Shown: piece after piece, positions 34,102 through 43,111 of the stretch
How positions within the stretch are numbered: position 1 is the first letter of the stretch
Layout of the letters: every line of letters starts with the position of its first letter
Source: Paraburkholderia sp. BCC1885
Lineage (GTDB): Bacteria; Pseudomonadota; Gammaproteobacteria; Burkholderiales; Burkholderiaceae
DNA: 64,000 nucleotides
Direction: 5' to 3'
Assembly: GCF_900996235.1 (NCBI RefSeq)
Contig: NZ_CAAJGM010000252.1
Span: 124,001 to 188,000 of the forward strand
Translations under genes and position numbers: made by a program
Notes under the pieces: generated by a model
What the model was told of the DNA's origin: nothing
Database searches by the model: none
Seen by the model: the letters and a program-made list of their open reading frames with translations, nothing else

Positions 34102-36069
34102 ATGCTAGGCGTCAAAAAACTGGAAATCCTGTCGCGTCAGCCGGTATTCGAAGGCGTCGTATTCGGCAAGGACGGATGTGTCGGCAGCTATGAACTGGTG
34201 TCGGGGCGCGCTCATTGCGAAATCGACCCCGACGCGCCGCTGAACCGCGACATCGCGAACCTCGCGCATGCGCCGCGCGCGTCGAACGGCATGGTCGAAT
34301 ACAGCGTCGACTTTCATATCTACAAGCCCGTCGATCTCGCTCGCGGCAACGGCTGGCTGTTTTACGAGTGGCTCAATCGCGGCACCCAGCGAGGCGTGGT
34401 GCGCATCAACAATGCACCCGTAGTCGCATTGCCGACGCAGCCGGAGGACATCGGCAACGGTTTCCTGATGCATGAGGGCTATTCGATCGTCTGGACCGCG
34501 TGGCAAGGCAATGTCGAGCCGGGCGGTGGCCGCATGCTCGCGCAGTTTCCCGTGGCTACGCGCGACGGTCAGCCTATCGTCGGCAAAGGGTGGGAAGAGT
34601 TCGTGCTCGACGCGCCGGACTCCATTCGCGGAGCGATTCTTCAGGAACTCAGCAACGAGAGCTATGTGCTCACTCTGTCGTATCCGGCCGCCAGGCTGGA
34701 CACCTCGAGCGCCAGCCTTACCGCGCGGCAAAACGAGCGCGATCCGCGCGTGGCCGCGGCTGGAATCGAGTGGCGCTTTCTCGACCGGAACCGGATTCAG
34801 ATCGACCGTCTGCCCGTTTGCAAGCTCGACCGTGGCGCAATCTTCGAATTCATTTACGACGCGCAAGACCCGGTCGTGATGGGCCTCGGCTATGCAAGCG
34901 TGCGCGACGTCATGGCGTTTCTGAAGTACGAAACGCAAGACAGCGAGGGCACGCCGAATCCGCTCGCGCCCACGAACGGTCAGCCGACGCGCGCGCTCGG
35001 CTTCGGTCTGTCGCAAAGCGGACGCGTACTGCGCGACTTCATCTATCAGGGCTTCAACGAGAGCCTCGACTCGCAAATCGTCTTCGACGGCGCCGTGCCG
35101 ATCATTTCCGGTTCGCGCCGCGCGTGGGTCAACGCGCCGTTTTCGCAACCCGGCCGTTATTCGCGTCAGCATGAAGACCACAGCTTTCCGGGCGATCAAT
35201 TCCCGTTCGCCTATCAAACGCTGAGCGACCCGATCAGCGGTAAAACCGACGGCATCCTCGCGAAGGCTCGTGCTTCAGGCACCGCGCCAAAGCTGATGCA
35301 TATGGATACGGACTCCGAAGTCTGGTCCGCCCGAGCGTCGCTGGTCGCGACAGATTGCGAAGGACGCGACCTGCCCGACGATCCCGATGTGCGCCTTTAT
35401 CTCGTCACCGGTATCGCGCATGGCGACTATCCGCTGCCGAACTCGCCGGTGGTGCTGTACGCGAGCAACCCGCTCACCTACGGCGCGACGCTGCGCGCTT
35501 TGCTGGTCGCCATGCGTCGCTGGGTCGATGAGGGAATCGAGCCGCCTGCCAGCGCGTTTCCGTCACATGCGAATGGCGGTTGGTGGACGCTCGCGCAATT
35601 CGTCGAACGTTTCGAAGGCGCGACGGGGCTCGAAGGACCGCGCGTGATCAACGAACTGCGGCTGCTCGATCACAACTCGGTGCCGCCGCGCGAAGGCGAA
35701 CGTTATCCGGTCTTCGTGCCCGCCGTCGATCAGGACGGCAACGGCACAGCCGGCATTCGCCATCCATTCGTCGAAGTTCCGTTGGGAACCCATGCGGGAT
35801 GGGCTTTGCGTGCTCCGGGCTATGCGCCGGGCGGCCTGTATAGCGTGTATGGCTCGTACATTCCGTTTGCACGCGGCGGCGTCGCGGCGGCTGTTCCGCG
35901 TGATCGCCGCGCCTCGTTCGAAGTGCGCTATGGCAACGAACAGGCCTGGCGCGAAGCGCTGGTCGCCGCGGCCTCGCAACTGGCCGACAAGCGCTGGATG
36001 CTGCCCGAGGATGTCGAGCGCCTCTGCGCGAAGCTCGCCGACAGCCCTGAGGTCTTCCACATCATCTGA
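34102..36069 (+). CDS. Large alpha/beta-hydrolase domain protein
   Basis: A 655-residue protein like the "alpha/beta hydrolase domain" family (PF20091-like). The nucleophile elbow is GLSQSGR near residue 300, within a hydrolase core from about 250 to 460; His in IAHGDYP near residue 440 could be the catalytic base. There is no signal peptide. It starts 16 bases after the peroxiredoxin gene. Members are poorly characterised; ester or lactone hydrolysis is the likely chemistry. It may remove an ester group from the pathway substrate. Confidence 0.72.
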   Translation: MLGVKKLEILSRQPVFEGVVFGKDGCVGSYELVSGRAHCEIDPDAPLNRDIANLAHAPRASNGMVEYSVDFHIYKPVDLARGNGWLFYEWLNRGTQRGVVRINNAPVVALPTQPEDIGNGFLMHEGYSIVWTAWQGNVEPGGGRMLAQFPVATRDGQPIVGKGWEEFVLDAPDSIRGAILQELSNESYVLTLSYPAARLDTSSASLTARQNERDPRVAAAGIEWRFLDRNRIQIDRLPVCKLDRGAIFEFIYDAQDPVVMGLGYASVRDVMAFLKYETQDSEGTPNPLAPTNGQPTRALGFGLSQSGRVLRDFIYQGFNESLDSQIVFDGAVPIISGSRRAWVNAPFSQPGRYSRQHEDHSFPGDQFPFAYQTLSDPISGKTDGILAKARASGTAPKLMHMDTDSEVWSARASLVATDCEGRDLPDDPDVRLYLVTGIAHGDYPLPNSPVVLYASNPLTYGATLRALLVAMRRWVDEGIEPPASAFPSHANGGWWTLAQFVERFEGATGLEGPRVINELRLLDHNSVPPREGERYPVFVPAVDQDGNGTAGIRHPFVEVPLGTHAGWALRAPGYAPGGLYSVYGSYIPFARGGVAAAVPRDRRASFEVRYGNEQAWREALVAAASQLADKRWMLPEDVERLCAKLADSPEVFHII

Positions 36070-36134
36070 CACGCAGCACGACCGGCGCCTCCGTCATTCC
36101 GCGCCGCCCGCCTACCTTAACCGCCCTCTTTCCG

Positions 36135-36875
36135 ATGACGATCGATCAACATACCGTCGCGCTGGTCACCGGCGCCGACCGTGGCCTCGGCGCGAAATTC
36201 GTGGAAGTCCTGCTCGCGCAGGGCGCCGGAAAAATCTATGCGGCCATGCGCCGGCCGGCTGAAAACCCTGCGTATCCGGCAGACAGCCGCGTGGTGCCGC
36301 TGCAACTCGACGTCACCGATGCGAGCCAGGTCGAAGCCGCCACGCGCATCGCCACGGATGTCACGCTGCTGATCAACAACGCAGGCGTCAACTTTCAGGC
36401 GGGCGCGCTGTCGGCGAGTCAGCCCGGCTCCGCGCGCCGCGAAATGGAGGTCAACTATTTCGCCACGCTGTCGATGGCGCAGGCCTTCTCGCCGCAACTG
36501 ATCGCAGCGCGCGGCGCAATGGTCAACATCCTCTCGATCCTCGCGCGCATCACGCTCGCACCCATGACGTCGCTGTGCGCGTCGAAAGCAGCAGCCTTGC
36601 GTTTGTCCGAAGGACTCGACGCCGAACTCGCGCCGCACGGCGTGCGCGTGTTTGCGGTGATGCCGGGCGCGATCGACACCGACATGAGCCGCAATTACGA
36701 AGGCGACAAGCTGTCGACCGACGCGGTCGTCCACGCAACGCTGGCCGCGCTCGACGGCGGCGAGCGCGAAGTCTATGTCGGTCAGATGGCGATCGACGTG
36801 GCCCGCATGCTGGCCGCAGATCGCGCGACGATTCAGACGCAGATCGTCGGCGCACGCGCCGCCTCTGCCGGTTGA
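36135..36875 (+). CDS. Short-chain dehydrogenase/reductase lacking the catalytic Tyr
   Basis: A 246-residue Rossmann protein. TGADRGLG (residues 12-19), NNAG near residue 81 and Ser134 of the active site are normal, but the YxxxK motif reads LCASK: position 147 is Leu where Tyr is expected, followed by Lys151 in the correct place. The codon is CTG. SDR proteins without this Tyr usually have lost or changed activity. It lies between the large hydrolase and the dienelactone hydrolase in one operon. No good ribosome site was seen before the ATG at 36135. Confidence 0.82.
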   Translation: MTIDQHTVALVTGADRGLGAKFVEVLLAQGAGKIYAAMRRPAENPAYPADSRVVPLQLDVTDASQVEAATRIATDVTLLINNAGVNFQAGALSASQPGSARREMEVNYFATLSMAQAFSPQLIAARGAMVNILSILARITLAPMTSLCASKAAALRLSEGLDAELAPHGVRVFAVMPGAIDTDMSRNYEGDKLSTDAVVHATLAALDGGEREVYVGQMAIDVARMLAADRATIQTQIVGARAASAG

Positions 36876-36924
36876 CGACCACGCGCGACCACCACAGGCA
36901 TTCAAGCGAATTGACGAGGAACGA

Positions 36925-38160
36925 ATGGGACGCTTCATCGAGGTAACGAGTCACGACGGCAAATCGTTTGCCGCCTACAAGGCCACCCCCGCGCAAGGTT
37001 CGGGACCGGGCCTGATTCTGTTGCAGGAAATCTTCGGCATCAACGACTACATGAAGTCGATGGCCGACCGTTTCGCGGAAGAAGGTTATGTGGTGCTGGT
37101 GCCGGATCTGTTCTGGCGCATGGAGCCTGGCGTCGTGCTGGGTTACGGCGAGCAGGATTTCGCAAAAGCCCTGAAATTCAACGACAAAATCGATCTCGAC
37201 CTCGCCGTACGCGATATCGAATCGTCCATGCAGGCTTTGCGCACGCAGCCCGAACACGCGGGCAAGATCGGGGCGATCGGCTATTGCCTCGGCGGCAAGC
37301 TCGCCATGCTGGCGGCGGCACGCACATCGATCGACTGCGCGGTGAGCTACTACGGCGTCGGGCTCGATGCATTTCTCGACGAAGTACCGCACATCCAGTG
37401 CCCGATGGTGTTCCACTTCGCCGGCGACGACGCATTCTGCCCGCTCGACACGCGCGAGACGATCATGCGCGCACTGGCAAACCAGCCACAGATCGAACAA
37501 TACGTCTATCCGGGTTGCGACCACGCATTCGCCACACCGGAGCGCGAGCACTTCAACAAACCGGCCACGCTGATGGCGTACTCGAGAACGCTCGCCGTAT
37601 TGCGCAAAGTGCTCGGCCCGGTTCACGACCTCGACGCTCTCTGGGAAAAGCACTGCTACTACGAGTTCGCCACGCGCGACGTGAACGCGATCATGCCGAC
37701 CATGGTGGCCGAACCCTACGTCAACCATGTGCCCACCATGACGGGCGGCGTCGGCCATGACCAGCTCAAGCGTTTCTACAAATATCACTTCGTCGATGCG
37801 AATCCCGCCGACACGAGGCTGATTCCCATTTCGCGCACGATCGGCACCGATCGCATCGTCGACGAATTCGTGTTCTGTGCGACGCATGATCGCGAGATCG
37901 ACTGGCTGCTGCCCGGCCTCGCACCCACCGGCAAGTACTTCGAGATTCCGATGCTGGCGGTCGTGTGTTTTCGCGGCGACAAGCTCTACAACGAGCACAT
38001 CTACTGGGACCAGGCGTCGGTGCTCGTGCAGATCGGTGCGCTCGATCCGGCGGGCCTGCCCGTTGCCGGAATCGAAACCGCCCGCAAGATGATCGACGAG
38101 AGCCTGCCGACCAATACGTTGATGCCCAACTGGGCAAGCAGCGAAGGCAAGCCGGTCTGA
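36925..38160 (+). CDS. Dienelactone hydrolase family protein with C-terminal SnoaL-like domain
   Basis: A 411-residue fusion. Residues 1-235 form a dienelactone hydrolase with Cys121 in GYCLGG, the Asp in FAGDDAFCP near residue 168 and the His in GCDHAFATP near residue 200, the usual Cys-Asp-His triad. Residues 240-400 form an NTF2/SnoaL-like domain (WEKHCYYEFATRDVNAIMPTM at its start). The ATG at 36925 has GAGGA 7 bases upstream. It probably opens a lactone or hydrolyses a ring-cleavage product; the role of the C-terminal domain is unknown. Confidence 0.82.
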   Translation: MGRFIEVTSHDGKSFAAYKATPAQGSGPGLILLQEIFGINDYMKSMADRFAEEGYVVLVPDLFWRMEPGVVLGYGEQDFAKALKFNDKIDLDLAVRDIESSMQALRTQPEHAGKIGAIGYCLGGKLAMLAAARTSIDCAVSYYGVGLDAFLDEVPHIQCPMVFHFAGDDAFCPLDTRETIMRALANQPQIEQYVYPGCDHAFATPEREHFNKPATLMAYSRTLAVLRKVLGPVHDLDALWEKHCYYEFATRDVNAIMPTMVAEPYVNHVPTMTGGVGHDQLKRFYKYHFVDANPADTRLIPISRTIGTDRIVDEFVFCATHDREIDWLLPGLAPTGKYFEIPMLAVVCFRGDKLYNEHIYWDQASVLVQIGALDPAGLPVAGIETARKMIDESLPTNTLMPNWASSEGKPV

Positions 38161-38253
38161 ACCGTCGCCGCGAACATTGCTGCGCACCTTTACCAACCCG
38201 GTCCGCACCCGCGTCTTCTGTGACGGCGGGCAGCGGCACCCTGGAACCGACAC

Positions 38254-39420
38254 ATGAAACTCGCTAAACGCATCACCGAAACGTCGAAAAAATCGTATGG
38301 CATGTACGAAAAAGCCCGCAACCTGCCGGGCGATAACGCCGACCTGATTCATCTCGAACTCGGCTGCCCGCACGCCGACACACCGCTACCGGTCAAGCAG
38401 GCGACCGTGGATGCGCTGATGCGAGGCGAAGTCCACTACAGCGACATGCGCGGGCTTCCGGCATTGCGCGAAGCGCTGGCGGCGAAGCTGCGCGAATTCA
38501 ATCGCCTCGACGTAACGGCCGACGACATTCTGGTCACCAACGGCCTCACGCACGCCTCGTTCGCGGCCTTCTTCGCGTTGATCGATCAGGGCGACGAGGT
38601 CATTCTTCTGGCTCCGTATTACCCGCAGCACATCGGCAAAATCGAACTGGCGGGCGGCAAACCGGTAATCGTCGATCTGGACCGCGCAAACAACTTCTCC
38701 ATCGACACCGCCGCCATCGAAGCCGCGATCACGCCGCGCACCAGGGCGATCGTGATCGTCAATCCCGCCAATCCGACCGGCCGCGTGTATAGCCGGGACG
38801 AATTGCAGGCGCTGGCGAATCTCGCCATTCGTCATGATCTGGTGGTGCTGTCCGACGAGGTCTACGAAGAGATTGTCTACGACGACGCGAAGCACATCAG
38901 CATCGGCTCGATTCCGGGCATGAAGGAGCGCACGATCTCGATGTTCGCGTTCACCAAGTCCTTCGCGATGGACGGCTGGCGCATCGGCTTCATGACCGCC
39001 CCCGCCGACGTAATGCCCGGCCTGCTGAAGATCACGGCCAACGACGTCACGCACGTCAACACGTTCATTCAGGCGGGCGCGCTCGCCGCCGTGACGGGCG
39101 AGCGCGCCATGCTCGCGCAACTGGTCAACGACGACAAGGCCAAGCGCGACATCGTCGTGGATGCGCTCAATGCGATGCGCAACGTCAAGTGCGCGCGTCC
39201 TGAAGGCACGATTTACGCATTCGCGGACATCGGCGCGACCGGACTGAGCGCGCAGGAATGCGCGGATCGTATTTTGGTCGAGGCGCGGGTGGTCGTGGAA
39301 GCCGGCAGCTTTTACGGCGGCGCCGGCGAAGGCCACCTGCGCGTGTGTTTCGGCTCGGTATCGAAGGAGCGGCTCATTGAAGCGATGACGCGTCTGAAGG
39401 CGTTCTTCGACACGCTGTGA
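38254..39420 (+). CDS. PLP-dependent class I/II aminotransferase
   Basis: A 388-residue fold-type I aminotransferase. The PLP lysine is Lys235 in TKSFAMDGWR, with NPANPTGRVY and SDEVYEEIVYDD upstream as in AspC-like enzymes, and an Arg for the carboxylate near the C-terminus (LRVCFGS). It is the last enzyme of the plus-strand arm and is followed by a strong terminator. It may transaminate an amino acid or keto acid produced in the pathway. Confidence 0.87.
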   Translation: MKLAKRITETSKKSYGMYEKARNLPGDNADLIHLELGCPHADTPLPVKQATVDALMRGEVHYSDMRGLPALREALAAKLREFNRLDVTADDILVTNGLTHASFAAFFALIDQGDEVILLAPYYPQHIGKIELAGGKPVIVDLDRANNFSIDTAAIEAAITPRTRAIVIVNPANPTGRVYSRDELQALANLAIRHDLVVLSDEVYEEIVYDDAKHISIGSIPGMKERTISMFAFTKSFAMDGWRIGFMTAPADVMPGLLKITANDVTHVNTFIQAGALAAVTGERAMLAQLVNDDKAKRDIVVDALNAMRNVKCARPEGTIYAFADIGATGLSAQECADRILVEARVVVEAGSFYGGAGEGHLRVCFGSVSKERLIEAMTRLKAFFDTL

Positions 39421-39474
39421 GGTTTTCTGGCCGCCATTAATATTTCCCTCGTGATGTTTGTTGTTGCTATCTTC

Positions 39475-39511
39475 GCCGGTCAGAGATTTTTCTCTGACCG
39501 GCTTTTTTTTT
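39475..39511 (+). terminator. Rho-independent terminator of the plus-strand catabolic arm
   Basis: GCCGGTCAGAGA (39475-39486) pairs exactly with TCTCTGACCGGC (39491-39502) and is followed by nine T residues. Confidence 0.95.
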
Positions 39512-39598
39512 GCTCGCTGCGATGCCGGCGCCCGTCCTGGCCGTGCCGCGCCGTTTGACTTCAGGGCTGGTTCCGCATCGAATCTGGCGGTTATAAAC

Positions 39599-39726
39599 TG
39601 ATCAAAACAAATTATTGCGCACCATTTTTTTGGCGAACGATACTTTCGGATGGAACGGGAGGGAGTCTGGAGCACCGGATCCGCAATCAAAATGATAAAA
39701 TTCACGGAGTTTTGATCTAACGATCA
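39599..39726 (+). promoter_or_regulatory. TGATCAAA-type sites upstream of the GntR gene
   Basis: TGATCAAA occurs at 39599-39606, and TTTGATCT followed by CGATCA at 39711-39726, the latter ending 10 bases before the start codon. These match the locus operator and would allow autoregulation. Confidence 0.55.
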
Positions 39727-39736
39727 CGGAGCAATC

Positions 39737-40441
39737 ATGGCTGACCAGATCCAGCGCGTCGTAAAGCGGTCGACGATGCAGGAGTCGATTTATACGCAGT
39801 TGCGCACCTCGCTCATGCAAGGGCGCTTCGAACCCGGTACGCAGTTGACCGTCGCCACGCTCGCCGAGGGTTTCGGCTCGAGCGCCATGCCCGTGCGCGA
39901 AGCGCTGCGGCAACTCGTCGTGGAGAATGGCCTGGTGGCTTTGCCGAACGGAACGATCCAGGTGCCCGAGGTGACCGCGAAGCATTTGCAGGACCTGTGC
40001 GACGCGCGCATTGCGCTCGAGGGCCTGGCCACTGAAATGGCCTGCGCGCATGCAGACGAGGCGGCCGTTCGTAAGCTCAAGCGGCTGATCGCCGAACACG
40101 AACTTGCTATTAAACACGACGGCATTCACGAGAGCCTCGTCAAGAATCAGGAGTTTCATTTCCTGATTTATCGCCTCTCCGGCTCAACCGTACTGCCTCA
40201 GTTGATCGAGACGGTGTGGCTGCAGTGCGGGCCGTACATGCGGGTCATCACTGAAGAAGTCGAACGCAATCAGGAAGTGCCGTACAACACGGCCGGCACG
40301 AACTACCATCACATCGTGATAGAAGGATTCGAAAAGCGCGACGCCGCGTCGGCACGCGCCGCGATGGAGAAAGATATTCGCTCGTCGTTCGAGTTCCTGC
40401 TCGACATTCTGCACCGACGCGATACCAGCGTGACGGCATGA
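39737..40441 (+). CDS. GntR-family regulator (FCD domain) of the catabolic locus
   Basis: A 234-residue FadR-subfamily regulator. The winged helix (residues 15-75, with QLTVATLAEGFGSSAMPVREAL) is followed by an FCD ligand domain whose metal/acid site residues (DARIALEG, HFLIYRLSG, HHIVIEGF) are visible. The ATG at 39737 has CGGAG upstream. It stands between the plus-strand enzymes and the porin; the repeated TTGATCAA motif at five promoters of the locus makes it the likely local repressor. Confidence 0.87.
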   Translation: MADQIQRVVKRSTMQESIYTQLRTSLMQGRFEPGTQLTVATLAEGFGSSAMPVREALRQLVVENGLVALPNGTIQVPEVTAKHLQDLCDARIALEGLATEMACAHADEAAVRKLKRLIAEHELAIKHDGIHESLVKNQEFHFLIYRLSGSTVLPQLIETVWLQCGPYMRVITEEVERNQEVPYNTAGTNYHHIVIEGFEKRDAASARAAMEKDIRSSFEFLLDILHRRDTSVTA

Positions 40442-40451
40442 GCTTTCACGC

Positions 40452-40478
40452 AAATTAGCCGCATGGAGCGGCTAATTT
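40452..40478. terminator. Hairpin between convergent GntR and porin genes
   Basis: AAATTAGCCGC pairs exactly with GCGGCTAATTT around ATGGA. The A/T ends make it usable as a terminator in both directions. Confidence 0.7.
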
Positions 40479-40604
40479 CGCGAGCGACGCTGGTCGACGA
40501 ATCGCCTGACCAGGTCGCTCGAATGTCTGCTACTTCAGCCTGCTACAGCATCAGGCCGCAGTCGCGATTTCAGAGAGCGCGTGTCCGCGCCCTCTCAAGT
40601 GCCG

Positions 40605-41723
40605 TCAGAATTTATGACGGATACCAATGTCGGCGACGACCTGGTTCGCATTCGACGACGTACCGATTCCAATGATCGCAGCCCGCGCGTTGTCGCCTTG
40701 CGCATGCTCGACCAGAACCATCCCATAGACGTCGGTGCGTTTCGAGAGCGCGTAATCCAGCGTCGTGCTGACCTGGTGCAATTTGGTCGCACCCACGGCG
40801 GTCATGGTGTATCCCGCCGCCGCCTGCAGTGCGGGCGTCAGAAAGTAAGTGAAGCCAACTTCGCCGTTGCGGAACATCACGTTCTCGATGTCCTTGCCGC
40901 GAGTACCGGCGTACAGCGCCTGGGTGTACATCGCATACACGAACGCGCGACTGAACTTGTAGCTCGTCGCAATACCCATCGTGCGCAAATAACTGCCGCC
41001 GACCACGACACTGCCGGTCGGCAATCCTGTCAGCGACGAAACATCGAGCGACGACGCCGAGCCTGATACCTCGGTATATGCGGCCGCCACATTCCAGGGC
41101 CCGGCGTTATAAGTTGCCGAATAACTGTATGCGCGACCTTCTCCGTTGATGTCGCCGGCGAGATTCGAAAAGCCATACATCGCTCCGAACTGGAAACCGG
41201 ACCAGACGGGCGTCATGTACTGAACCGAATTCGCCAGCCGCAACGAGTTCGCGCGATCGTTGGCGAACGGGTGATCGGAATACTGGCCCAGCAGCCAGGT
41301 CGAGGTTTCGTACATGCCCAGCGTTGCGCCCATGTAGTCGTACTGATTCCCCATTGTCAGCGTGCCGTAGCGGTCGTCTTTCAAACCGACAAAGGCCTGC
41401 CGTCCGAATAGTTTGCCGCCCTGCCCTAGCGCTCCTGTGCTCGTGCTGAACCCGTTCTCGAGCACGAAGATCGCGCTTGTGCCGCCGCCCAGATTCTCGA
41501 CACCCTTGAAGCCAAGCCGGTCGGCCTGCATCACCGAGGTGCTTTGCATGAATTCACTCTTGCCTCCGATATTGCTGACGTAGCCCACGCCCGCGTCAAC
41601 GATGCCGTACAAGGTGACAGAACTTTGAGCATTCGCGGCCCCGCTGAATGCAAGCATGGAGGCGATGGCCGCGCCTGTCAGCAGCAGCGAGGGTAAGCGG
41701 CGAGAATTCGGGCGTCTGGTCAT
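40605..41723 (-). CDS. Gram-negative porin (OmpC/trimeric general porin type)
   Basis: A 372-residue outer membrane beta-barrel protein. The signal peptide ends at ANAQSSVTLYG, and the mature N-terminus SSVTLYGIVDAGVGYVSN and the C-terminal Phe (IRHKF) are typical of Burkholderiaceae porins. I chose the ATG at 41723; a TTG at 41753 would add ten residues. An ATTTGATCAAAT operator lies 64 bases upstream, so it belongs to the catabolic regulon and probably admits the substrate. Confidence 0.88.
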   Translation of the reverse strand: MTRRPNSRRLPSLLLTGAAIASMLAFSGAANAQSSVTLYGIVDAGVGYVSNIGGKSEFMQSTSVMQADRLGFKGVENLGGGTSAIFVLENGFSTSTGALGQGGKLFGRQAFVGLKDDRYGTLTMGNQYDYMGATLGMYETSTWLLGQYSDHPFANDRANSLRLANSVQYMTPVWSGFQFGAMYGFSNLAGDINGEGRAYSYSATYNAGPWNVAAAYTEVSGSASSLDVSSLTGLPTGSVVVGGSYLRTMGIATSYKFSRAFVYAMYTQALYAGTRGKDIENVMFRNGEVGFTYFLTPALQAAAGYTMTAVGATKLHQVSTTLDYALSKRTDVYGMVLVEHAQGDNARAAIIGIGTSSNANQVVADIGIRHKF

Positions 41724-42443
41724 GATCTGAAGGCTTTGTAGAGAAGTCGACAAGGGAATCCGGCTCGAAGTCTGCCGGCTTTCATTATTTGATCAAATTA
41801 TCATTTGATGTTCGCCATTCTTTTTTGGCCAATATCGTTTGTCAAGAACAACGTAAATGCCGCCGTTTTGACGTGTTGCGTGGGCAACATGGCCCCAGTC
41901 GGTTCATCCTTCACACCATTTATCATCGACGGAGAAATTTTGATCGAAATTTCGGACCGAGCGACGCAGGGATCTTGGCGACATGGCGACGCATTGACGG
42001 CAGCAGCGTCGGGCTTTCAAAGACAGTGGGCCATCGTGACGCACGCGCGCGGACTCAGAGGGTCATTGGCGATGTGAGGGGACTCGCACCGGCGTAGTCG
42101 CCTATCAGAATGCGCGGGAGACGATGGGCACCTTCAGTCTCGCCAGCTTGAGCGCGTCGTCCCGGCGATCCTTTGTACAGACCGCTGCTGGATTCCGATT
42201 CATCCATGCCTCCATTCCCGATGTTACGAAACGTGAGCTTCCAGTTTTTCTGGACCGGCTTCATATCGGGCGCGCATCAGTAAATCGAATGCCAGCGCAC
42301 ATCGAGACGCTGGGTGGCGTATGCGTAAAATACGGATCCCGGTGAAGCGCAGAACTCCGCTGGCTGGCGCGTGATTCGCACGCGAACGGGTCGGCAAGAC
42401 TCGGCGTCCCGATACGATGGATTGGAGAAGTAAAAAGGAAGCT
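41724..42443. other. Intergenic region upstream of porin, no gene recognised
   Basis: Beyond the operator at 41787 I see only short frames with no family resemblance. The frame 41789-42097 begins inside the operator and is unlikely to be real. Confidence 0.4.
41787..41810 (-). promoter_or_regulatory. ATTTGATCAAAT operator upstream of the porin
   Basis: ATTTGATCAAAT at 41787-41798 is a perfect palindrome, with a half-site TTTGATG at 41804-41810. It is identical to the site at 33225-33236. Confidence 0.7.
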
Positions 42444-42969
42444 ATGCGACCAACGGAAAAAACGGAAGGGCACGCGTCGAATGCGGCGGAGAGGCTGTTT
42501 GAACATGGACTCTTCGCGAGCCGATGGGTGTTGGCGCCGATCTATGCGGGCCTGGCGCTCGGAATGGTCATGCTGCTGGTCAAGTTCTGCTAGGAGTTCT
42601 GGCACCTGGCTGCGACGCTGCTCGACAGCGATGTGGAGGATGTCATCCTCGGCGTGTTGTCGCTCTTCGACCTCTCCCTGATGGCCAACCTGCTACTGAT
42701 GATCATATTCGGCAGCTACCAGAATTTTGTATCCAGACTGGAACTCGGGGGGGCATGAAGACACGCCCGAGTGGATCGGCCACGTCGGCTTTTCCGATAT
42801 CAAGCTGAAACTGATGGCGTCGATCGTGGCGATATCGGCGATCGAAGTATTGCGGAGCTTCCTGTCTATCGAAAAAGTTGGCCTTCAGACGATCATGTGG
42901 GGCATCGCTGTCCATATGACGTTTGTTTTATCCGCAGTCCTGCTGGCCGGCATGGACTGGATAGCTTAG
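42444..42969 (+). pseudogene. YqhA/UPF0114-like (TIGR00645) membrane protein, disrupted
   Basis: The ATG at 42444 opens a frame encoding AERLFEHGLFASRWVLAPIY, the hallmark of the TIGR00645/YqhA inner membrane family. It is interrupted by TAG at 42591-42593 (expected Tyr in FCxEFWH). The frame then shifts at a run of seven G at 42747-42753, where six would keep frame. The rest, HEDTPEWIGHVGFSDIKLKL to MDWIA, is well preserved and ends at 42969. Two lesions in otherwise well-kept sequence indicate recent inactivation. Confidence 0.88.
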
Positions 42970-43111
42970 CGAACCCAACATTCACGCGGTCGAGGTAGGC
43001 GACCACGTAACAAACGAACAAAAGGGGCATGAATCGCCACGCGGCTTTTCGGAATGTAGCATCCGCGGGGGTGCGATTAGCATCCACCGACATTGCGGGA
43101 TGTGAGGACAT
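42970..43111 (-). pseudogene. MFS transporter, 5' fragment truncated
   Basis: The ATG at 43111 has AGGAG upstream and encodes AAWRFMPLLFVCYVVAYLDRV followed by NVGFAKL, the first helix and loop of an anion:cation symporter-type MFS carrier. Similarity ends at 42970, precisely where the YqhA remnant on the other strand stops. About 47 of some 430 residues remain. Confidence 0.8.

Noticed and set aside
36550..38373. 607-residue ORF on the minus strand
   Set aside because: It lies opposite the SDR and dienelactone hydrolase genes, both with clear active-site motifs; the antisense product resembles nothing.
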